From Ptiloglossa arizonensis (lineage: Eukaryota > Arthropoda > Insecta > Hymenoptera > Colletidae): a DNA stretch of 64,000 nt. How positions within the stretch are numbered: position 1 is the stretch's first letter; each line of letters opens with the position of its first letter. The stretch is taken from contig NW_027478399.1 of the NCBI RefSeq assembly GCF_051014685.1, positions 2,140,544 to 2,204,543 on the forward strand, read 5' to 3'. The translations under genes and the position numbers were made by a program. Under the pieces are notes generated by a model, which saw only the letters and a program-made list of their open reading frames with translations, ran no database searches and was not told the DNA's origin. This document shows, one piece after another, positions 50,833 to 61,834 of the stretch.

Positions 50833-53800
50833 CGAACTCGAGAAATTCCTGTTGCATCTGAAAGTAGAAACTCGCCCGATTACAACGGTGTGTGTACTTT
50901 TCCCCTAGGCCATTCCAGTTATTGGTTTCGAGTAACAGACCAGCGAAAATTTTGATGGTTTCTCAACCATTCCTTAACTTCAAACTCCCATATCTCGCGA
51001 ACGGATTGACGAACTCGAGATATTCCTGTTGCATCGAAAAGTAGATACTCGCCCGATTACAATGGTATGTGAATTTTTCCCCTAGGTCATTCCAGTTATT
51101 GGTTTCGAGTATCAGACCAGAGAAAATTTTGATGGTTTCTCAACCATTCCTTAACTTCGAACTCCCATATCTCGCGAACGGATTGACGAACTCGAGAAAT
51201 TCCTGTTGCATCTGAAAGCAGAAACTCGCCCGATTACAACGGTATGTGTATTTTTGCCCTAGGCCATAGCAGTTATTGGTTTCGAGTATCAGACTTGCGA
51301 AAATTTTGATGGTTTCGCAAGCGTTCCTTAATTTCAAACTCCCATACCTCGCTAACGGATTGTCGAACTCGAGAAATTCCTGTTGCATCTGAAAGCAGAG
51401 ACTCGCCCGATTACAAAGGTATGTGTATTTTTGCCCTAGGCCATAGTGGTTATTGGTTTCGAGTATCAGACTTGCGAAAATTTTGATGGTTTCTCAAACG
51501 TTCCTTAACTTCTAACTCCCATATCTCGCGTACGGATTGACGAACTCGAGAAATTCCTGTTGCATCTGAAAGTAGACACTCGCACGATTACAACGGTATG
51601 TGTATTTTTCCCCTAGGCCTTTGTAGTTATTGGTTTCGGGAATCAGACTTGCGAAAATTTTGATGGTTTCTCAACAATTCCTTTACTTCTAACTCCCATA
51701 TCTCGCGAACGGATTGACGAACTCGAGAAATTCCTGTTGCATCTGAAAGTAGAAACTCGCCCGATTACAATGGTGTGTGTACTTTTCCCCTAGGCCATTC
51801 CAGTTATTGGTTTCGAGTATCAGACCAGCGAAAATTTTGGTTGTTTCTCAACCATTCCTTAACTTCAAACTCCCATATCTCGCGAACGGATTGACGAACT
51901 CGAGAAATTCCTGTTGCATCTGAAAGCAGAAACTCGCCCGATTACAACGGTATGTGTATTTTTGCCCTAGGCCATAGCAGTTATTGGTTTCGAGTATCAG
52001 ACTTGCGAAAATTTTGATGGTTTCTCAAGCGTTCCTTAATTTCAAACTCCCATACCTCGCTAACGGATTGTCGAACTCGAGAAATTCCTGTTGCATCTGA
52101 AAGCAGAGACTCGCCCGATTACAAAGGTATGTGTATTTTTGCCCTAGGCCATAGTGGTTATTGGTTTCGAGTATCAGACTTGCGAAAATTTTGATGGTTT
52201 CTCAAACGTTCCTTAACTTCTAACTCCCATATCTCGCGTACGGATTGACGAACTCGAGAAATTCCTGTTGCATCTGAAAGTAGACACTCGCCCGATTACA
52301 ATGGTGTGTGTACTTTTCCCCTAGGCCATTCCAGTTATTGGTTTCGAGTATCAGACCAGAGAAAATTTTGATGGTTTCTCAACCATTCCTTAACTTCGAA
52401 CTCCCATATCTCGCGAACGGATTGACGAACTCGAGAAATTCCTGTTGCATCTGAAAGTAGAAACTCGCACGATTACAACGGTATGTGTATTTTTCCACTA
52501 GGCCTTTGTAGTTATTGGTTTCGGGAATCAGACTTGCGAAAATTTTGATGGTTTCTCAACCATTCCTTAACTTCTAACTCCCATATCTCGCGAACGGTTT
52601 GACGAACTCGAGAAATTCCTGTTGCATCTGAAAGTAGAAACTCGCCCGATTACAATGGTGTGTGTACGTTTCCCCTAGGCCATTCCAGTTATTGGTTTCG
52701 AGTATCAGACCAGCGAAAATTTTGATGGTTTCTCAACCATTCCTTCACTTCAAACTCCCATATCTCGCGAACGGATTACCGAACTCGTGAAATTCCTGTT
52801 GCATCTGAAAGCAGAAACTCGCCCGATTAGAACGGTATGTGTATTTTTGCCCTAGGCCATAGTAGTTATTGGTTTCGAGTATCAGACTTGCGAAAATTTT
52901 GATGGTTTCTCAAGCGTTCCTTAATTTCAAACTCCCATACCTCGCTAACGGATTGTCGAACTCGAGAAATTCCTGTTGCATCTGAAAGCAGAGACTCGCC
53001 CGACTACAAAGGTATGTGTATTTTTGCCCTAGGCCATAGTAGTTATTGGTTTCGAGTATCAGACTTGCGAAAATTTTCATGGTTTCTCAAACGTTCCTTA
53101 ACTTCCAACTCCCATATCTCGCGAACGGATTGACGAACTCGAGAAATTCCTTTTGCATCTGAAAGTAGACACTCGCCCGATTACAATGGTGTGTGTACTT
53201 TTCCCCCAAGCCATAGTAGTTATTGGTTTCGAGTATCAGACTTGCGAAAATTTTGATGGATTCTCAACCATTCCTTAACTTCAAACTCCCATATCTCGCG
53301 AACGGATTGACGAACTCGAGTAATTCCTATTGCATCTGAAAGGAGAAACTCGCCCGATTTCAACGGTATGGGTACTTTTTCCCTAGGCCATTCCAGTTAT
53401 TAGTTTCGGGTATCAGATTTGCGAAAATTTTGATGGTTTCTCAACCATTCCTAAACTTCAAACACCCATATCTCGCGAACGGATTGACGAACTCGAGAAA
53501 TTCCTGTTGCATCTGAAAGTAGAATCTCGCCCGATTTCAATGGTGTATGTACTTTTCCCCTAGGCCATTGCAGTTATTGGTTTCGAATATCAGACTTGCG
53601 AAAATTTTGATGGTTGCGCAAGCGTTCCTTGACTTCAAACTCCCATATCTCGCGAACGGATTGACGAACTCGAGAAATTCCTGTTGCATCTGAAAGTAGA
53701 AGCTCGCCCGATTACAATGGTGTGTGTACTTTTCCCCTAGACCATAGTAGTTATTGGTTTCGAGTATCAGACTTGCGAAAATTTTGATGGTTTCTCAACC

Positions 53801-54725
53801 ATACCTTAACTTCGAACACCCATATCTCGCGAACGGATAGACGAACTCGAGAAATTCCTGTTGCATCTGAAAGTAGAAACTCGCCCGATAACAACGGTAT
53901 GTGTACTTTTTCCCTAGGCCACTCCAGTTATTGGTTTCGAGAATCAGACGTGCGAAAATTTTGATGGTTTCGCAACCATTCCTTAACTTCACACTCCCAT
54001 ATCTCGCGAACGAATTGACGAACTCGAGAAATTCCTTTTGCATCTGAAAGCAGGAACTCGCCCGATTACAACGGTTTGTGTAATTTTGCCCTAGGCCATA
54101 GTAGTTATTGGTTTCGAGTATCAGACTTGCGAAAATTTTGATGGTTTCCAAGCGTTCCTTAATTTCAAACTCCCATATCTCGCGAACGGATTGTCGAACT
54201 CGAGAAATTCCTGTTGCATCTGAACGCAGAGACTCGCCCGATTACAATGGTGTGTGTACTTTTCCCCCAAGCCATAGTAGTTATTGGTTTCGAGTATCAG
54301 ACTTGCGAAAATTTTGATGGTTTCGCAACCATTCCTTAACTTCAAACTCCCATATCTCGCGAACGAATTGACGAACTCGAGAAATTCCTGTTGCATCTGA
54401 AAGTAGAAACTCGCCCGATTACAATGGTGTGTGTACTTTTCCCCTAGGCCATTCCAGTTATTGGTTTCGAGTACCAAATCAGCGAAAATTTTGGTGGTAT
54501 CTCAACCATTAATTAACTTCAAACTCCCATATCTCGCAAACGGATTGACGAACTCGAGAAATTCGTGTTGAATCTGAAAGTAGAAACTCGCCCGATTACA
54601 ATGGTGTGTGTACTTTTCCCCTAGGCCATTCCAGTTATTGGTTTCGAGTATCAGACTTGCGAAAATTTTGATGGTTTCTCAAGCGTTCCTTAACTTCTGA
54701 CTCCCATATCTCGCAAACGGATTGA
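50833..54725. repeat. 22-mer HOR (3,893 bp), copy 2
   Basis: Nearly perfect copy of 46,940-50,832. The only difference I noticed is tggtgtatgtac near 50,357 versus tggtgtgtgtac near 54,250. The left junction lies in a monomer with gcaaacggattgacg fused to the acaacggtgtgtg part. Copy 2 ends by 54,776, where acaatgg replaces acaacgg. Confidence 0.92.
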
Positions 54726-54749
54726 CGAACTCGAGAAATTCCTGTTGCA

Positions 54750-55740
54750 TCTGAAAGTAGAAACTCGCCCGATTACAATGGTGTGTGTACTTTTCCCCTA
54801 CGCCATTCCAGTTATTGGTTTCGAGTACCAAATCAGCGAAAATTTTGGTGGTATCTCAACCATTATTTAAATTCAAACTCCCATATCTCGCAAACGGATT
54901 GACGAACTCGAGAAATTCGTGTTGAATCTGAAAGTAGAAACTCGCCCGATTACAATGGTGTGTGTACTTTTCCCCTAGGCCATTCCAGTTATTGGTTTCG
55001 AGTATCAGACTTGCGAAAATTTTGATGGTTTCTCAAGCGTTCCTTAACTTCTGACTCCCATATCTCGCAAACGGATTGACGAACTCGAGAAATTCCTGTT
55101 GTATCTGAAAGTAGAAACTCGCCCGATTACAACGGTATGTGTTCTTTTCCCCTAGGCCATTCCAGATATTGGTTTCGATTAGCAGAACAGCGAAAATTTT
55201 GATGGTTACTCAATCATTCCTTAATTTCAAACTCCCATATCTCGCGAACGGATTGACGAACTCGAGTAATTCCTATTGCATCTGAAAGCAGAAACTCGCC
55301 CGATTTCAACGGTATGTGTACTTTTTCCCTGGGCCATTCCAGTTATTGGTTTCGGGTTTCAGGCTTGCGAAAATTTTGATGGTTTCTCAACCATTCCTTA
55401 ATTTCAAACTCCCATATCTCGCGAACGGATTGACGTACTCGAGAAATTCCTGTTGCATCTGAAAATAGAAACTCGCCCGATTGCAATGGTGTGTGTACTA
55501 TTCCCCTAGGCCATGCCTGTTATTGGTTTCGAGTATCAAATCCGCGAAAATTTTGGTGGTTTCTCAACCATTCCTTAACTTCAAACTCCCATATCTCGCG
55601 AACGGATTGACGAACTCGAGAAATTCCTGTTGCATCTGAAAGCAGAAACTCGCCCGATTACAACGGTATGTGTATTTTTGCCCAAAGCCATAGTAGTTAT
55701 TGGTTTCGAGTATCAGACTTGCGAAAATTGTGATGGTTTC
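54750..55740. repeat. 9-mer HOR (1,592 bp), copy 1 (partial)
   Basis: About 5.6 monomers recur at about 56,342-57,332: gtaccaaatcagcg (54,825 and 56,417), ggtttcgattagcagaac (near 55,173 and 56,765), gccatgcctgttatt with tcaaatccgcg, and ttgcccaaagccatag. The unit is nine monomers less a 1-bp deletion at about 55,918. The monomer at 54,480-54,830 is also repeated two units on, giving a small dimer step at the left edge. Confidence 0.8.
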
Positions 55741-56341
55741 GCAACCATTCCTTAACTTCAAACTCCCATATCTCGCGAACGAATTGACGAACTCGAGAAA
55801 TTCCTTTTGCATCTGAAAGCAGGAACTCGCCCGATTACAACGGTTTGTGTAATTTTGCCCTAGGCCATAGTAGTTATTGGTTTCGAGTATCAGACTTGCG
55901 AAAATTTTGATGGTTTCCAAGCGTTCCTTAACTTCTAACTCCCATATCTCGCAAACGGATTGACGAACTCGAGAAATTCCTGTTGCATCTGAAAGTAGAA
56001 ACTCGCCCGATTACAATGGTGTGTGTACTTTTCCCCTAGGCCATTCCAGTTATTGGTTTCGAGTATCAGACCAGCGAAAATTTTGATGGTTTCTCAACCA
56101 TTCCTTAATTTCAAACTCCCATATCTCGCGAACGGATTGACGAACTCGAGTAATTCCTATTGCATCTGAAAGGAGAAACTCGCCCGATTTCAACGGTATG
56201 TGTACTTTTTCCCTAGGCCATTCCAGTTATTGGTTTCGTGTATCAGACTTGCGAAAATTTTGATGGTTTCCCATCCATTCCTTAACTTCAAACTCCCATA
56301 TGTCGCGAACGGATTGACGAACTCGAGAAATTCCTGTTGCA
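55741..56341. repeat. Remaining monomers of the first 9-mer unit
   Basis: About 3.4 monomers with gaacgaattgacg, tttccaagcg (1-bp deletion at about 55,918), ctcgagtaattcc and gtttcccatccattcc. Parts of the order are shared with 40,694-41,270 and with 1.8-2.0 kb. Confidence 0.75.
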
Positions 56342-57332
56342 TCTGAAAGTAGAAACTCGCCCGATTACAAAGGTGTGTGTACTTTTCCCCTAGGCCATTC
56401 CAGTTATTGGTTTCGAGTACCAAATCAGCGAAAATTTTGGTGGTATCTCAACCATTAATTAACTTCAAACTCCCATATCTCGCAAACGGATTGACGAACT
56501 CGAGAAATTCGTGTTGAATCTGAAAGTAGAAACTCGCCCGATTACAATGGTGTGTGTACTTTTCCCCTAGGCCATTCCAGTTATTGGTTTCGAGTATCAG
56601 ACTTGCGAAAATTTTGATGGTTTCTCAAGCGTTCCTTAACTTCTGACTCCCATATCTCGCAAACGGATTGACGAACTCGAGAAATTCCTGTTGTATCTGA
56701 AAGTAGAAACTCGCCCGATTACAACGGTATGTGTTCTTTTCCCCTAGGCCATTCCAGATATTGGTTTCGATTAGCAGAACAGCGAAAATTTTGATGGTTA
56801 CTCAATCATTCCTTAATTTCAAACTCCCATATCTCGCGAACGGATTGACGAACTCGAGTAATTCCTATTGCATCTGAAAGCAGAAACTCGCCCGATTTCA
56901 ACGGTATGTGTACTTTTTCCCTGGGCCATTCCAGTTATTGGTTTCGGGTTTCAGACTTGCGAAAATTTTGATGGTTTCTCAACCATTCCTTAATTTCAAA
57001 CTCCCATATCTCGCGAACGGATTGACGTACTCGAGAAATTCCTGTTGCATCTGAAAATAGAAACTCGCCCGATTGCAATGGTGTGTGTACTATTCCCCTA
57101 GGCCATGCCTGTTATTGGTTTCGAGTATCAAATCCGCGAAAATTTTGGTGGTTTCTCAACCATTCCTTAACTTCAAACTCCCATATCTCGCGAACGGATT
57201 GACGAACTCGAGAAATTCCTGCTGCATCTGAAAGCAGAAACTCGCCCGATTACAACGGTATGTGTATTTTTGCCCAAAGCCATAGTAGTTATTGGTTTCG
57301 AGTATCAGACTTGCGAAAATTGTGATGGTTTC
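56342..57332. repeat. 9-mer HOR (1,592 bp), copy 2 (partial)
   Basis: Second copy of 54,750-55,740. Differences include acaaaggtg near 56,365 versus acaatggtg, cccctagg versus cccctacg near 54,797, and ctgctgcatctg near 57,222 versus ctgttgcatctg. At 57,332 it turns into the tctcaagcg monomer while copy 1 has tcgcaacc. Confidence 0.8.
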
Positions 57333-57529
57333 TCAAGCGTTCCTTAATTTCAAACTCCCATATCTCGCGAACGGATTGTCGAACTCGAGAAATTCCTGTT
57401 GCATCTGAACGCAGAGACTCGCCCGATTACAATGGTGTGTGTACTTTTCCCCCAAGCCATAGTAGTTATTGGTTTCGAGTATCAGACTTGCGAAAATTTT
57501 GATGGTTTCTCAACCATTCCTAAACTTCA

Positions 57530-57883
57530 AACACCCATATCTCGCGAACGGATTGACGAACTCGAGAAATTCCTGTTGCATCTGAAAGTAGAATCTCGCC
57601 CGATTTCAATGGTGTATGTACTTTTCCCCTAGGCCATTGCAGTTATTGGTTTCGAATATCAGACTTGCGAAAATTTTGATGGTTGCGCAAGCGTTCCTTA
57701 ACTTCAAACTCCCATATCTCGCGAACGGATTGACGAACTCGAGAAATTCCTGTTGCATCTGAAAGTAGAATCTCGCCCGATTTCAATGGTGTATGTACTT
57801 TTCCCCTAGGCCATTGCAGTTATTGGTTTCGAATATCAGACTTGCGAAAATTTTGATGGTTGCGCAAGCGTTCCTTAACTTCA
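57530..57883. repeat. Single monomer duplicated side by side
   Basis: Two adjacent monomers share a run of otherwise uncommon variants: gtagaatctcgcccgatttc (gaatctc at 57,591 and 57,768), tggtgtatgtac, ccattgcagttatt, ggtttcgaatatcag and ggttgcgcaagcg. The spacing is exactly 177 bp. Elsewhere neighbouring monomers are usually of different type, and at 32.3, 49.65 and 53.5 kb this variant occurs singly. Confidence 0.85.
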
Positions 57884-59709
57884 AACTCCCATATCTCGCG
57901 AACGGATTGTCGAACTCGAGAAATTCCTGTTGCATCTGAACGCAGAGACTCGCCCTATTACAATGGTGTGTGTACTTTTCCCCCAAGCCATAGTAGTTAT
58001 TGGTTTCGAGTATCAGACTTGCGAAAATTTTGATGGATTCTCAACCATTCCTTAACTTCAAACTCCCATATCTCGCGAATGGATTGACGAACTCGAGGAA
58101 TTCCTGTTGCATCTGAAAAAAGAAACTCGCCCGATTGCAATGGTGTGTGTACTATTCCCCTAGGCCATGCCTGTTATTGGTTTCGTGTATCAAATCCGCG
58201 AAAATTTTGGTGGTTTCTCAACCATTGCTTAAATTCAAACTCCCATATCTCGGGAACGGATTGACGAACTTGAGAAACTCCTGTTGCATCTGAAAATAGA
58301 AAGTGGCCCGATTACAATGGTGTGTGTACTTTTCCGCTAGGCCATAGTAGTTATTGGTCTCGAGCATCAGACTTGCGAAAATTTTGATGGATTCTCAATC
58401 GTTCCTTAACTTCGAACTCCCATATCTAGCGAATGGATTGACGAACACGAGAAACTCCTGTTGCATCTGAAAGCACAGACTCGCCCGATTACAATGGTAT
58501 GTGTATTTTTGCCCTAGGCCATTGTAGTTATTGGTTTCGAGTATCAGACCAGCGAAAATTTTGATGGTTTCTCAACCATTCCTTAACTTCAAACTCCCAT
58601 ATCTCGCGAATGGATTGACGAACTCGAGAAATTCCTGTTGCATCTGAAAGTAGAAACTCGCCCGATTACAAAGGTGTGTGTACTTTTCCCCTAGGCCATT
58701 CCAGTTATTGGTTTCGAGTATCAGACCAGCGAAAATTTTGATGGTTTCTCAACCATTCCTAAACTTCAAACTCCCATATGTCGCGAACGGATTGACGAAC
58801 TCGAGAAATTCCTGTTGCATCTGAAAGTAGAAACTCGCCCGATTACAATGGTGTGTGTACTTTTCCCCTAGGCCATTCCTGTTATTGGTTTCGAGTACCA
58901 AATCAGCGAAAATTTTGGTGGTTTCTCAACCATTAATTAATTTCAAACTCCCATATCTCGCAAACGGATTGACGAACTCGAGAAATTCCTGTTGAATCTG
59001 AAAGTAGAAACTAGCCCGATTACAATGGTGTGTGTACTTTTCCCCTAGGCCATGCCTGTTATTGGTTTCGAGTATCAAATCAGCGAAAAATTTGGTGGTT
59101 TCTCAACCATTCCTTAACTTCAAACTCCCATATCTCGCGAACGGATTGACGAACTCGAGAAATTCCTGTTGCATCTGAAACTAGATACTCGACCGATTAC
59201 AACGGTATGTGTATTTTTCCCCTAGGCCTTTGTAGATATTGGTTTCGGGAATCAGACTTGCGAAAATTTTGATGGTTTCTCAACCATTCCTTAACTTCTA
59301 ACTCCCATATCTCGCGAACGGATTGACGAACTCGAGAAATTCCTGTTGCATCTGAAAGTAGAAACTCGCCCGATTACAATGGTGTGTGTACTTTTCCCCT
59401 AGGCCATTCCAGTTATTGGTTTCGAGTATCAGACCAGAGAATAAATTCTGATGGTTTCTCAACCATTCCTTAACTTCCAACTCCCATATCTCGCGACCGG
59501 ATTGACGAATTCGAGAAATTCCTATTGCATCTGAAAGCAGAAACTCGCCCGATTGCAAAGGTGTGTGTACTTTTCCCCTAGGCCATTCCAGTTATTGGTT
59601 TCGAGTATCAAATCAGCGAAAATTTTGGTGGTTTCTCAACCATTGCTTAAATTCAAACTCCCATATCTCGGGAACGGATTGACGAACTTGAGAAATTCCT
59701 GTTGCATCT
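57884..59709. repeat. Satellite monomers of mixed type, no internal HOR
   Basis: About ten monomers, combining variants typical of the middle of the window (gccatgcctgttatt, tcaaatccgcg) with those of the left third (gcacagactcg, gcgaccggattgacgaattc, gaataaatt). A 179-bp monomer with the 2-bp insertion lies at about 59,441. The cgggaacggattgacgaacttg variant occurs twice (near 58,251 and 59,670), eight monomers apart. No unique sequence. Confidence 0.75.
59436..59450. other. 2-bp insertion marker in a 179-bp monomer
   Basis: gagaataaattctgatgg: the same 2-bp insertion with one further t-to-c change. It lies more than 44 kb from the nearest other copy, which points to exchange or common descent between the two flanks of the window. 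Confidence 0.8.
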
Positions 59710-61834
59710 GAAAGTAGAAACTTGCCCGATTACAATGGTGTGTGTACTTTTCCACTAGGCCATAGTAGCTATTGGTTTCGAGTATCAGCCTTGCGAAAAT
59801 TTTGATGGTTGCTCAATCGTTCTTTAACTTCAAACTCCCATATCTCGCGAACGGATTGACGAACTCGAGAAATTCCTGTTGCATCGGAAAGTAGATACTC
59901 GCCCGATTACAATGGTTTGTGTACTTTTCCCCTAGGCCGTTCCAGTTATTGGTTTCGAGTATCAGACCAGAGAAAACTTTGATGGTTTCTCAACCATTCC
60001 TTAACTTCGAACTCCCATATCTCGCGAACGGATTGACGAACTCGAGAAATTCCTGTTGCATCTGAAAGTAGAAACTCGCACGATTACAACGGTATGTGTA
60101 TTTTTCCCCTAGGCCTTTGTAGTTATTGGTTTCGGGAATCAGACTTGCGAAAACTTTGATGGTTTCTCAACCATTCCTTAACTTCTAACTCCCATATCTC
60201 GCGAACGGAATGACGAACTCGAGAAATTCCTGTTGCATCTGAAAGTAGAAACTCGCGCGATTACAACGGTGTGTGTACTTTTCCCCTAGGCCATTCCAGT
60301 TATTGGTTTCGAGTATCAGACCAGCGAAAATTTTGATGGTTTCTCAACCATTCCTTAACTTCAAACTCCCATATCTCGCGAACGGATTGACGAACTCGAG
60401 AAATTCCTGTTGCATCGGAAAGTAGATACTCGCCCGATTACAATGGTATGTGAATTTTTCCCCTAGGCCATTGTAGTTATTGGTTTCGTGTATCAGACCA
60501 GCGAAAATTTTGATGGTTTCTCAACCATTCCTTAACTTCAAACTCCCATATCTCGCGAACGGATTGACGAACTCGAGAAATTCCTGTTGCATCTGAAAGT
60601 AGAAACTCGCCCGATTGCAACGGTATCTGTATTTTTCCCCTAGGCCTTTGTAGTTATTGGTTTCGGGAATCAGACTTGCGGAAATTTTGATGGTTTCTCA
60701 ACCATTCCTTAACTTCCAACTCCAATATCTCGCGAACGGACTGACGAACTCGAGAAATTGCTGTTGCTTCTGAAAGTAGAAACTCGCCCGATTTCAACGG
60801 TATGTGTATTTTTCCCCTAGGCCTTTGTAGTTACTGGTTTCGGGAATTAGACTTGCGAAAATTTTGATGGTTTCTCAACCATTCCTTAATATCAAACTCC
60901 CATATCTCGCGAACGGATTGACGAAATCGAGAAATTACTGTTGCTTCTGAAAGTAGAAACTCGCCCGATTACAATGGTGTGTGTACTTTTCCCCTAGGCT
61001 ATAGTAGCTATTGGTTTCGAGTATCAGCCTTGCGAAAATTTTGATGGTTGCTCAATCGTTCCTTAACTTCAAACTCCCATATCTCGCGAACGGATTGACG
61101 AACTCGAGAAATTCCTGTTGCATCTGAAAGTAGATACTCGCCCGATTACAATGGTGTGTGTACTTTTCCCCTAGTCCATAGTAGTTATTGGTTTCGAGTA
61201 TCAGACTTGCGAAAATTTTGATGGTTTCTCAACCATTCCTTAACTTCGAACTCCCATATCTCGCGAACAGATTGACGAATTCGAGAAATTCCTATTGCAT
61301 CTGAAAGCATAGACTCGCCCGATCTCAACGGTAAGTGTACTTTTCCCCTAGGCCTTTCCAGTTATTGGTTTCGAGTATCAAATCAGCGAAAATTTTGGTG
61401 GTTTCTCAATCATTCCTTAACTTCAAACTCCCATATCTCGCGAACGGATTGACGAACTTGAGAAATTCCTGTTGCATCTGAAAGTAGAAACTCGCCCGGT
61501 TACAATGGTGTGTGTACTTTTCCCGTAGGCCATTCCAGTTATTAGTTTCGAGTATCAGACCAGAGAAAATTTTGACGGTTTCTCAACCATTCCTTAAATT
61601 CGAACTCCCATATCTCGCGAACGGATTGACGAACTCGAGAAATTCCAGTTGCATCTGAAAGTAGAAACTCGCACGATTACAACGGTATGTGTATTTTTCC
61701 CCTAGGCCTTTGTAGGTATTGGTTTCGGGAATCAGACTTGCGAAAATTTTGATGGTTTCTCAACCATTCCTTAACTTCAAACTCCCATATCTCGCGAACG
61801 GATTGACGAACTCGAGAAATTACTGTTGCTTCTG
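59710..61834. repeat. 12/13-mer HOR, copy 1 (2,124 bp, one monomer lost)
   Basis: Twelve monomers recur from 61,834: tctttaacttc at 59,821 and 61,945 (2,124 bp). After about 61,270 the spacing to the second copy is 2,300 bp (cttgagaaatt at 61,457 and 63,757), one monomer more and 1 bp less. The monomer at 61,240-61,330 joins gaacagattgacg to gaattcgagaaattcctattg and gcatagactcg, whereas copy 2 holds these variants in two successive monomers. Seen differences include ggccgttcc near 59,937 versus ggccattcc. Confidence 0.84.
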
